Below, one piece after another: positions 41,613 to 50,254 of a DNA stretch of 60,602 bases. Position 1 is the first letter of the stretch, and every line of letters starts with the position of its first letter. The notes below the pieces were generated by a model. The model worked only from the letters and a program-made list of their open reading frames with translations. It was not told where the DNA came from and ran no database searches. Source of the stretch: a bacterium. GTDB taxonomy: Bacteria; Auribacterota; UBA3054. The stretch covers positions 91,049 to 151,650 of the forward strand of contig JAFYXV010000009.1 of NCBI GenBank assembly GCA_017557885.1, written 5' to 3'. Both the position numbers and the translations under genes were made by a program.

Positions 41613-44385
41613 ATTCCGCTTCAATGGTGAATTCAAAAAGCTCGCTGGCCCTTATCCCGTCGATAACATAAAGGGCTTTCTTGATCTTTTCGCCCGGCTT
41701 GCCGGGCGCCTTGAACTCCTGCACCCTTCCGCTCTTGAAACCGGAGGCGTACCAGTTCCCCGCGTCGTGCCAGTAATACAAAAGAGGCTGGTGTTCCGGG
41801 TCGAAACTTTTCCCCGCGTCGAGCTTGATCGTCTGTCCGGCTTTCACTTTGAAATAGTTGGTCGAAAGCAGCGCCACCGGCGCCCTGTTGAACTTGCGGC
41901 ATTCTTCCGGGATAACCGTTTCCTTAAGCTTCGGGCGCGCGGTCTTGACTAGCTGCGTTCTGATCTCGTAAACGCCCCGCATCCTGTCGCCGGCAAAAAA
42001 TTGCTCGTTGAACTCGGACATGGGCAGCAGATGGAATTCCACGTCATCCGCCGTTTCGATCTTAATGAGCAATAACCCTTCCACATGCCACACGGAGGGC
42101 GTGCAGGGCGCGTCCTTGGTGGCGTTGCTTTCGTCGGTGGTCATGCCGAAAGGATTCCAGACGCTGGTCCTCCCGTCGAAGCGGTCGGTGTAAACGGAGT
42201 CCCAATCCTTGTCGGTGTCGGTGGGGATAAGGTATTTCCCCTCCTTGTCGGTGTAGCCTTTGAATTTGGGAACATCTGAAAAATATTTGTCCGCGAAGGA
42301 ATTTATCTTTCCGTGGGCAACGTGGTAGATATAGACCGCCGCGTCCTTAAGGGGCTCGTCGTTGACGTCGTAAAGTTTCAGTATGTTTTCCGAAATGGGA
42401 ATGAACCTTCCCTGCACGCCCCAGAACCTCGGCCCCCGGTATCCGCTGCAATAGACGATCTTCCCGGCGTTGGATTTGTTGATCCACATATGGCAGCCGC
42501 ACATGAGAGGCGTGTAGGCCGAGCCGCAGGGCACGTTCTCCGCGGAACTGTACATGATGTCGGAGCCGAACTTCGGCATCCTGCTTCCGCCCACATACGG
42601 TTTGCCCTCCTTGTCTTTCAGCAGCACGTTGTGCCATCTCACTGGATAACTGTAAACGTCCGGCAGCGCCAGGCAGGTGTGCCCCAGTTCATGCACCACG
42701 GAAGCGTTCAGCGACGAGAAGTGCGGCGCGCTGGCCTGATGCGAAGCGTGGTCGTTGGGATTGTCCGTGATGGGGAAACCGCCGTCCCTGAATTCTTCGC
42801 CCTTATCGAAAACGTTGTCCTTGCCTTTTTCCCAATAATGGTAAACAAGGTTGTCGATCCTGTATTTCTCCTTTATGCCCTCGGGGCAGATGTCGGGATA
42901 CTTGGTATTAAGAAGCAGCGTATCGAGTTTCAGCTTGTGCCCGGCCACCCAGTCGAACATTGAGAACGAGCCCACGCAGTTCATTTTCCTTTCCTTGAAA
43001 TAATTCGTGGTGACAATTGGCGAAAACGCGAACCACAAAGGCCTGGCGTCGCACCACTCCGAGACTTTGTTGTTGACAAGACAGAGGTCGTCCTCAAGCG
43101 CCACCTCCGCGTTCATCATTAAGCTTTCCTTGGGGAACGTCCAGACGAAAGAATACTTTCTTATCTGCTGGGGCAGGAAAGGTTCGAGTTCCACCACCTT
43201 TTTAGAGACAGGCGCCTTTTCATCCCCCACCCAGAACCTGAGCTTCAGTCCTCCGGGGGAAGTTACCGGACCGTAGTTGGCCACGTGCACCACGGAGGTC
43301 ACCTGGTCCCCGGGCGCGATCTTGTTTTTTAGATCCTTGTAGCTGTAGCGCGGCAAAAGCTCGATGAACTGCACCGTCATGTCCGGCTTTTCAGGAGAAA
43401 TCACAGAAGTCTTGAATTCCGCAGCTTTCCCGCGGTAACTCGCCTTGACCGTGACAGGACCTTCCGCGATTCCCTCTATGGCCGCCGACACTTTCGGATC
43501 GGGCTTTGCGTTACTGTTGTCCGTCGTCCACTCTATGAAAGGCTTGGCGTCGAAATAAGACCAGTTGCCGTAGGCGTTCATCTCGTCCGTCACCATTTCG
43601 AACTCGCCGTTCCTTTTCGCAAGCAAACCGAATTTTTTAGAGTACCCCTTCAAGATCCTCTTGTCCGCGTGTATCCCCCAGGGTTCAGCCGTGATCTTGA
43701 TATCCTCCGCCGGGAAAGTCCGGAAATAATCCGTATAGACGGTCCTTAACAAAGCGCCGTTGTCAAATGTAGATCTCTTCCCCAGTTTTTCGTTCCGGAA
43801 GACCGGATCCATTGTCAAGCCGTTGTCGTTATAAAACTCGATATTTCCCGGTATCTCGCCGGGATCGAAAAAGGCGTCCTTGCAGGGCACTTCCCCGGCA
43901 ATACACACTTTGTCGAAAAACAGCGGCAGCCCGCAGGGAACGCCCTCGTCGTTCACGAACCAGGAGAAAGCGATGTGATGCCACTCCCGCGCCTTGAAAT
44001 TAACCGTGCCTCTCGTGGCGGCCTTCTTCTCCTTGGATACGGAAGCGATCTTCAGAAAACCTTCCTTCGTCTTCGAAAGAACCATCCCGTTCTCAGGTTT
44101 GCCCACGACCATGATCAAATGCTCCTTGCCGTCGTCGGAAGCGAAATTGGGCTGGAACCAAAACGAGACGTAGCCGAATTTGGGCGAGATCTCCAGCCCC
44201 TCCGCATAGGTGACATTGTCGGCGCGCCTAAGATCCTTGTGCCCGTCAAGCCAGCTGTCCCCCGTCTGCACTTCCTGCGCTCCGCTAAGCGGCGCGGAAG
44301 AAAGCTGAGAAAAAGTATAGACCGCGGCAGAAACGTTCATCACCGCCAAAACAATAACGACAAACAAGATCCTCTTCATAAGCAT
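41611..44385 (-). CDS. Secreted modular metalloprotease (M6-like metzincin type)
   Basis: A 924-residue exported protein. It has a signal peptide (about 1-20), a concanavalin/LamG-like domain (about 60-200), a CARDB-like beta domain (about 340-440) and a catalytic region with HELGHTCLALPDVY (about 565-578) and a Met-turn-like SDIMYS (about 608-613). A 'HExxH...LPDxY' pattern resembles M6 (immune-inhibitor-A-like) peptidases. A CNA-B-like strand region (DAAVYIYHVAHG, about 681-692) and a C-terminal PKD-like domain (about 830-924) follow. The second zinc-side residue is Asp rather than His, as in M6-like enzymes. ATG 44385 is preceded by AAGGGA. It likely digests host or dietary protein outside the cell. 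Confidence 0.78.
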   Translation of the reverse strand: MLMKRILFVVIVLAVMNVSAAVYTFSQLSSAPLSGAQEVQTGDSWLDGHKDLRRADNVTYAEGLEISPKFGYVSFWFQPNFASDDGKEHLIMVVGKPENGMVLSKTKEGFLKIASVSKEKKAATRGTVNFKAREWHHIAFSWFVNDEGVPCGLPLFFDKVCIAGEVPCKDAFFDPGEIPGNIEFYNDNGLTMDPVFRNEKLGKRSTFDNGALLRTVYTDYFRTFPAEDIKITAEPWGIHADKRILKGYSKKFGLLAKRNGEFEMVTDEMNAYGNWSYFDAKPFIEWTTDNSNAKPDPKVSAAIEGIAEGPVTVKASYRGKAAEFKTSVISPEKPDMTVQFIELLPRYSYKDLKNKIAPGDQVTSVVHVANYGPVTSPGGLKLRFWVGDEKAPVSKKVVELEPFLPQQIRKYSFVWTFPKESLMMNAEVALEDDLCLVNNKVSEWCDARPLWFAFSPIVTTNYFKERKMNCVGSFSMFDWVAGHKLKLDTLLLNTKYPDICPEGIKEKYRIDNLVYHYWEKGKDNVFDKGEEFRDGGFPITDNPNDHASHQASAPHFSSLNASVVHELGHTCLALPDVYSYPVRWHNVLLKDKEGKPYVGGSRMPKFGSDIMYSSAENVPCGSAYTPLMCGCHMWINKSNAGKIVYCSGYRGPRFWGVQGRFIPISENILKLYDVNDEPLKDAAVYIYHVAHGKINSFADKYFSDVPKFKGYTDKEGKYLIPTDTDKDWDSVYTDRFDGRTSVWNPFGMTTDESNATKDAPCTPSVWHVEGLLLIKIETADDVEFHLLPMSEFNEQFFAGDRMRGVYEIRTQLVKTARPKLKETVIPEECRKFNRAPVALLSTNYFKVKAGQTIKLDAGKSFDPEHQPLLYYWHDAGNWYASGFKSGRVQEFKAPGKPGEKIKKALYVIDGIRASELFEFTIEAE

Positions 44386-44407
44386 GATTTCCCTTGGTTA
44401 CAACCTA

Positions 44408-44413
44408 ATTGTA
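44408..44413 (-). promoter_or_regulatory. -10 box of the metalloprotease gene
   Basis: TTTTGTTACAAT on the minus strand, leader about 16 nt. Confidence 0.5.
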
Positions 44414-44457
44414 ACAAAATAACGACAAATGCGCACATAAAAGACGATTGTCTTTGC

Positions 44458-44463
44458 TATAAT
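44458..44463 (+). promoter_or_regulatory. Extended -10 promoter of addBA (near-leaderless)
   Basis: TTTGCTATAAT on the plus strand, 7 nt before ATG 44471, with no ribosome site. Confidence 0.6.
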
Positions 44464-44470
44464 TGAAGCC

Positions 44471-47212
44471 ATGATAGAAGTCCTGAAAACCTTACCTGCC
44501 CGCCGCCAAGTCATAAGAGACCTGGCCCTTGAACTTTTGTCCAGGCACCGGACCGGAAGGCTTCTGGACTTATCAGCCTATACGCTTCTCATGCCCGGCA
44601 AGCGCGCCGGCAGAAGGCTTCTGGAAATACTTGCGGAACTCTGCGCCGCTGAAAAGATCCTTTTCCTTCCGCCCAAAACCGAGACCGACATCTCCTTTAT
44701 GCGCTATTTGTGCCGTGAATTCGCCGGCAGCAAAATGGCTACTCCCTTCGAGGCCGCCGACATTTGGAGAAAAGTCCTCACTGAAAACAGCGAACTCCTG
44801 CCAGACATCATTACGACCATAGAGGACAGCGGCATCATTCCTGACAACGTTTTCACAAGTCTGGGAGACAGTTTGTCGAAACTTAAAAAGGAACTCTTCC
44901 TCAACAGAGTCGCTTTAAGCGACATCATAGAAAAAGGCGAACTCCCCACCGACGAGGGTGTCAAGCGCTACGAAGCTATCGGAAAACTTTTCTCCGCTTT
45001 CGAAACAAAGCTTGACGTTTACGGTCTCGTGGATGAGACCAAAGCATTGAAAATAATCTTGGACGCTCCTTCCAAAGACCTCAACAAGATCTATCTCTTG
45101 GGCTGCCGCGACAACATACCCTTCCTTCAGAAACTATTCCAAAGAAACGACTACGAGGTCAAGATAATCTTGGTCGGCGAAAGCGAATGGTTCGACCAGA
45201 CCGGGCTTTTAAGAAAAGACGTGAAATTCCCGCCTACCAAAGCCCAGCGATCCCCCAACACCAAGATCTTCCCCACTCCCCTAGAGGAAGCGGAAGAAAT
45301 ATATCTCGCCCTGAAACAGGAAACCGAGGAGAAAACACTTCATCAGTGCGACGTGACGATCGCTTCCCAGGACAGCGGCATCTGCTCCTTCTTGAGAGTA
45401 TTCGCTAAAGAAGGTCTGACATTTCACGAAGCTGGCGGCAAATTGTGGCATGAGACCGAACCGGGCCTATTTTGCCAGTCGCTCGCTGAGTTTCTTCGAA
45501 ATCCCAACGCCAAGGCCTGCATAGAATTTTTGCGTCTTCCCTGCGTGGAACGCGCCGCCATAGCGGAAATAAAAACTTTCCATAACCTGGAAGAAGTGCT
45601 TCCTGATTTCACGAGAATACTGACGGAACGATTGGGTGAACATCCCAAGAGCTGGATGTTCGAAGCGAATCCAAATCAAGATTCCAAATTGCTCTTTGCC
45701 TTTTTAGAAGAGTTCGTAAAACCCTGGCGCCAAAAGTTAACAAAAAGCCAATGGCTTGATGTCTGGAAAAACACGCTGGCGAAACTCAAAACGAGCCAGT
45801 CTCCGGAAGACCAGTCTTCCTGGCAGCAAACCGATGCTCTCGCGGAAACGCTCGCCGCATCGCGCATTGATGAAGATGAGATAGGCGGAGACGTTTTCTT
45901 AAAGCGCCTCGAAGCTCAGGCTAAAAAAACGCACGTGACTATCCAGACCGAATCTGACGCCATCGACGTCACAGGCTGGCTGGAAGTCGTGCTTGACGAC
46001 TCAAGTGTCATTTTCCTCTGCGACATCAACGAGGGCATCCTGCCAAAAGTCAAAACTTCCGATATCTTCCTGCCTGACAAACTAAGAGCTAAACTCGGGA
46101 TGAGCTGCGGCGAGGACATCATAAGAAGAGACCGCTACTATCTGCGCCTGCTCCTCGATAAGGACGCCAAGACATACCTCTTCGCCTGCCGCCAGTCCTT
46201 GGACGGCACCTACAGGACCTTGAGCCGTCTGCTTTGCGACGAGAGCGAAGATCCCGTTGAACGCGCGAAATATGTCGAGGAATTCTACGCCAAACCGAAA
46301 AGCGGCGCCGCAAAGCTTTACGCTTCGCTTTTCCTACCAAGATCAAAAGGAGACGCGCTTCCCGCTTCTTTTATTCAAACGGTCAGAGACAGTCTTTCAT
46401 CCATCAGCGCCTCGAAGCTAAACTCTTTCAGGGAATGCCCTTTCAAATTCGCCCTGCAGCAGATCGGCGTGCAATCCTCCAATAAGGTCTTCCGCGAGCT
46501 GGCGCCCACCGTTTACGGAACCTTAGCCCACCAAATAATGCAGAAATTCGCCGAGGCCAAGATCAAAAATACACTTCCCTCCGAAGAAGAAAAAACCAAC
46601 GCCTTTTTTGACGAAACGATCCAATCCCTCTGCAATAAGTATTTCGGATCCTCCCTTCCTCCCCTGGCAAATTTCCAGATCATGCAGTTCAAAGAAAAAC
46701 TCGCCGTTTTCACGCATGAGCATCAGAACTGGGAAAAGGATGGCTGGGAAATAGTCATGGCGGAAAAAAAGTTTGAAAAAGAAATCAAGGGTGTGAAACT
46801 GACCGGCAAGTTAGACAGGCTCGACCGCAACACTACTTCAAAGAACGCAGTTTGCGTTATCGACTACAAGACCGGCGCCGCGGCCAAAAGTGAAAAGGAA
46901 ATGCAGGAAGACCTTCAGCTGCCGGCCTACCTGAAGCTTTTGGAGGACAGTTTTCCGCCTGACGTTGAACGCTGCTACGCTTTTGTGAATTTCAGCGCCG
47001 ACAAAAAGCAGGAAAGGATCTATGCTCCCGTTTCATTGAAAGAAGACAGCGAGACCATCATAGAAGAAACACTTGAAAACATTCTGCAAAGCGATTTTTC
47101 CAATATTTTTCCTAACAAAGGTTGCCAATACTGCCCCTACAGGACGGTCTGCGAATTATCTGACAAGGAAAGGATACCCAGGATAGAGGAGATGATAGGA
47201 TGCCGGAAATAA
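44471..47212 (+). CDS. addB: AddB-like nuclease/helicase-fold subunit
   Basis: A 913-residue protein paired with AddA. The N-terminal part is a UvrD-like fold without a clear Walker A motif, as in many AddB proteins. The C-terminal nuclease domain has ISASKLNSFRECPFKF, GTLAHQIM, GKLDRLD, IDYKTG and LQLPAYL, the PD-(D/E)XK motifs, ending in GCQYCPYRTVC. The single Cys of RECPF and the C-x2-C-x5-C tail match the 4Fe-4S 'iron staple' of AddB. It should help process double-strand breaks for recombination. It overlaps addA by 13 bp. Confidence 0.88.
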   Translation: MIEVLKTLPARRQVIRDLALELLSRHRTGRLLDLSAYTLLMPGKRAGRRLLEILAELCAAEKILFLPPKTETDISFMRYLCREFAGSKMATPFEAADIWRKVLTENSELLPDIITTIEDSGIIPDNVFTSLGDSLSKLKKELFLNRVALSDIIEKGELPTDEGVKRYEAIGKLFSAFETKLDVYGLVDETKALKIILDAPSKDLNKIYLLGCRDNIPFLQKLFQRNDYEVKIILVGESEWFDQTGLLRKDVKFPPTKAQRSPNTKIFPTPLEEAEEIYLALKQETEEKTLHQCDVTIASQDSGICSFLRVFAKEGLTFHEAGGKLWHETEPGLFCQSLAEFLRNPNAKACIEFLRLPCVERAAIAEIKTFHNLEEVLPDFTRILTERLGEHPKSWMFEANPNQDSKLLFAFLEEFVKPWRQKLTKSQWLDVWKNTLAKLKTSQSPEDQSSWQQTDALAETLAASRIDEDEIGGDVFLKRLEAQAKKTHVTIQTESDAIDVTGWLEVVLDDSSVIFLCDINEGILPKVKTSDIFLPDKLRAKLGMSCGEDIIRRDRYYLRLLLDKDAKTYLFACRQSLDGTYRTLSRLLCDESEDPVERAKYVEEFYAKPKSGAAKLYASLFLPRSKGDALPASFIQTVRDSLSSISASKLNSFRECPFKFALQQIGVQSSNKVFRELAPTVYGTLAHQIMQKFAEAKIKNTLPSEEEKTNAFFDETIQSLCNKYFGSSLPPLANFQIMQFKEKLAVFTHEHQNWEKDGWEIVMAEKKFEKEIKGVKLTGKLDRLDRNTTSKNAVCVIDYKTGAAAKSEKEMQEDLQLPAYLKLLEDSFPPDVERCYAFVNFSADKKQERIYAPVSLKEDSETIIEETLENILQSDFSNIFPNKGCQYCPYRTVCELSDKERIPRIEEMIGCRK

Positions 47213-50200
47213 TTAAAAACACCGCCATCATAGCCTCCGCCGGGACCGGCAAGACCTACCGCCTCGCCATGCGCTACATCAAGCTTTTGAGCCTGGGTGC
47301 CAAGCCCTGTGAGATCCTGACGCTCACTTTCACCAGAGAAGCCGCTGCCGAAATGCTGGAGAGGATCCTTAAGATTCTTTCCAAGGCGGCCCAAAGCGAC
47401 GAGGCCGCAAGTGTGCTGCAGACTGCCGCCGAATTGGACAAAGTCCCGTCGAAGGAAGACTGCGCGAAATGGCTGTTTTCAATGCTGGATGATCTTTCCA
47501 AACTGAAGGTCTCCACCTACGACAGTTTTTTCAACGACATCCTTCGCTGCTTCGCCTTCGACATGGGGCTGGACGCCAACATTAACATTCTGGAAGGCAG
47601 CGACGAAAAGCGCCTGAACGAAAAGGCTCTGGACGATCTTCTTCTGGATTATCAAGGGCATGGAAAAGGGAAGGAATTCTATGAAAACTTTTCCAATCTT
47701 AACGAAAGTAAGGAGCTGAGAAAAGTCGGGCGCAGCATACTGGAGATACTCAACGGCATCACGAAGGAAAGTTTTCTCATCCCGAAGGAAGCCGTAAACT
47801 CTCTCGCCTTCCGGAACGTAGAGAAGCCACCGGAACCAATCGAATTCAAAACCATTGACAACAAGCCCTTGAGCGTCCTGGAGACCTTGGCCAGGGACTT
47901 GGCCTTGGCTGCTGTATATAAAAAAGACCTTACCAGTAACTCTCAAATCGTAAATATTTTGAAATGCGACCCCGTCAGTTTTGAACCAATTGCGAAACTG
48001 AAACTGACGCCGGATAGCCTCGACTGTCTGAAAAGCTGGCTTTGCTATTTCGGCGCCAGGGAGATCAAGCAGAAAGCCGGCGAGACCAAATCAGCCTACC
48101 GGCTGGCGAAGGAATATGAAGGAAAACTTCTGACCCGCAAGTTCAGGGAAAACAGCTTCACCTTCGGCGACATCACCCAAACCGTGGGGAAGATCATGGC
48201 CAATCCCATTCTTAGCCTTGACATATATTTCCGCCTGGACGCGCGCATAAAGCACATCCTGATCGACGAATTTCAGGATACCAACTGGACGCAATGGGAA
48301 ATCATGAAACCTTTGGTCGAGGAGGTCATGTCCGACCCGGAGGGAAGAAGCCTCTTCGTCGTGGGCGACCCGAAGCAGGCCATTTACGGCTGGCGCGGCA
48401 GTTCTCCCGAGATCTTCAGCCGCTTCCTCAAGCATTACGCCGGGGCAATAGATACGCACCCACTTTTCAAAAGTTTTCGCTCCGCTCCGGAAGTTCTCGA
48501 ACTGGTCAACCGGATCTTCTCTTTTTCGTGCTATGAAAAATGGAGGGATAAAATTTCTTTCCAAAGGCATGTTTCCTCGGGAGGTGAAAACGTTCCCAAA
48601 GCCGGGTATAGCCGGCTGGAAATGGTCCGCAGCGAAAACATTCGCGAAAACCATCTTTTACCGGAGACCGTAAGGCTTTTGAAAGAGATCCAGCCGCACA
48701 AAAAAGGCTTGCTGACCGCCGTACTGTTCAGGAAAAACGATCAGGCGGAGAAACTGCTGTCTCTTCTCAACGACGAAAACATTCCCTGCACAAATTCCGC
48801 TAAGGTCAAGATAATAGATTTTCCCGAGACAAAAATCATTTTGGCATTCTTCCGGCTGATCGCCGATCCAGGCGACGCCGTCTCGCTCTTTTTGCTTAAT
48901 AATTCTCCTCTTAAGGAGCTTTTCAAGGAAAATAGCCTGGAGGAAGCTCTCGCTTTCTGGCGCCGCCAGATCATCCGCGACGGATACGCGCCTGTCACAG
49001 CGCGCCTGGCCAAAGCATGGAAAGAATTCCTCGGGAACGAAGAAGGAAAAGATGTCACGGCCAAAAGGCTGGCCGACGTCACCGTCGCCGCATCCTCCTA
49101 TCCGAGCCAATCGCTCTCCGATCTTGAAAGCTTCATTTCCTTCCTTGAGGAATACCAGCGTCCCAGGGAGAAATCCGATCCCGGCAAAGTTATCGTTTCC
49201 ACCATCCACACCGCCAAGGGCTTGACTTTCGACATGGTCATACTGCCGCTCTTCCAAAGCTCCCTTGACGACATTTCCAAAACGAAATTTATCAAGGAAG
49301 AGGAAGAAGAGGAGAATATCCTGTCCGCTCCCAAATGCACAGCCTTCATTAAAAAATGCAACAAGTTCGCCTACTTCGCCTCCCCCCAGTATGAAAACAT
49401 GGAAATAAAGACGAGGGAAAAGCAAAAAGTTGAGAACTCCAATCTGAACTACGTCGCTATGACCAGGGCGGCCAGGGCGTTGTATGTGCTTTTCCCCTAT
49501 GCCAAAGACCCAGGGGCCAATCAGCTGCGCTATTATCTCAAACAATATGTTGAAGGCGAAAAAAATTTCAGTGAAAATTTCGCGGGATACGGCATAACTT
49601 ATACGGAGCTCGGCAACGCCGCATGGTATGAAACAGACGGTGAGGGAAAGTCTGTAACTGAAGAAACGCTTCCCGTTTTGACTCCGCCCTCCTTTGACAA
49701 AAAGGTCTCCCGCAGAAGGCAGACAGTTTCCCCTTCCAAGCTGGGAGAAACAGAAAGGGAGGAAGAGATCAGCGATGATATCCCGTTCGTCACGAAGGAA
49801 AGAGAAGAAGCCATGCGGCGCGGCAGCGCCATCCACGCCTATTGCGAAAGCATCCTCTGGCTAGGCGATTCGAATTCAGCTCCCGCTGCTCCTGCCTCGG
49901 AGGAGGCCGTTGAAGCAAAGGCGGTGGTGGACGCTTACATCGCCAAACATCCGGAGAATGTTTTCGTAAAGCCTGAGGAAGCGTGCGAGGTTCGGCGCGA
50001 GATGCCATTCATGGCGCTGATAGAGGACAAGCTGGTGAAAGGCATCATGGACCGGGTGCACTTCTTCCCAAGCGCCCAGGCGCCGGAAAAGATCGTCGTT
50101 TACGATTTCAAGACCGGCAGCCCCCACGAGGAGAACCAAATTCAGATAGACCTGTACGCGAAGGTGCTCCGGGATATTTACGCCATAGAAGATGTTTCCG

Positions 50201-50226
50201 GAGAACTGATCTATCTTGAGCAATAA
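47200..50226 (+). CDS. addA: AddA-like ATP-dependent helicase-nuclease
   Basis: A 1008-residue UvrD-like SF1A helicase. Walker A is IIASAGTGKTYRLAMRYI (near the N-terminus), motif II is ILIDEFQDTNWTQWEI, motif III VVGDPKQAIYGWRGSSPEIF, and late motifs STIHTAKGLTFDMVILP and YVAMTRAARALYVL. The C-terminus is a PD-(D/E)XK nuclease with GIMDRVHF and VVYDFKTG followed by QIDLYAK. With AddB it forms the AddAB recombination enzyme that resects broken ends. It ends 28 bp before the convergent beta-helix gene. Confidence 0.93.
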   Translation: MPEIIKNTAIIASAGTGKTYRLAMRYIKLLSLGAKPCEILTLTFTREAAAEMLERILKILSKAAQSDEAASVLQTAAELDKVPSKEDCAKWLFSMLDDLSKLKVSTYDSFFNDILRCFAFDMGLDANINILEGSDEKRLNEKALDDLLLDYQGHGKGKEFYENFSNLNESKELRKVGRSILEILNGITKESFLIPKEAVNSLAFRNVEKPPEPIEFKTIDNKPLSVLETLARDLALAAVYKKDLTSNSQIVNILKCDPVSFEPIAKLKLTPDSLDCLKSWLCYFGAREIKQKAGETKSAYRLAKEYEGKLLTRKFRENSFTFGDITQTVGKIMANPILSLDIYFRLDARIKHILIDEFQDTNWTQWEIMKPLVEEVMSDPEGRSLFVVGDPKQAIYGWRGSSPEIFSRFLKHYAGAIDTHPLFKSFRSAPEVLELVNRIFSFSCYEKWRDKISFQRHVSSGGENVPKAGYSRLEMVRSENIRENHLLPETVRLLKEIQPHKKGLLTAVLFRKNDQAEKLLSLLNDENIPCTNSAKVKIIDFPETKIILAFFRLIADPGDAVSLFLLNNSPLKELFKENSLEEALAFWRRQIIRDGYAPVTARLAKAWKEFLGNEEGKDVTAKRLADVTVAASSYPSQSLSDLESFISFLEEYQRPREKSDPGKVIVSTIHTAKGLTFDMVILPLFQSSLDDISKTKFIKEEEEEENILSAPKCTAFIKKCNKFAYFASPQYENMEIKTREKQKVENSNLNYVAMTRAARALYVLFPYAKDPGANQLRYYLKQYVEGEKNFSENFAGYGITYTELGNAAWYETDGEGKSVTEETLPVLTPPSFDKKVSRRRQTVSPSKLGETEREEEISDDIPFVTKEREEAMRRGSAIHAYCESILWLGDSNSAPAAPASEEAVEAKAVVDAYIAKHPENVFVKPEEACEVRREMPFMALIEDKLVKGIMDRVHFFPSAQAPEKIVVYDFKTGSPHEENQIQIDLYAKVLRDIYAIEDVSGELIYLEQ

Positions 50227-50254
50227 GCTAAAAAACCTCCGCTATCTTTTTGCG

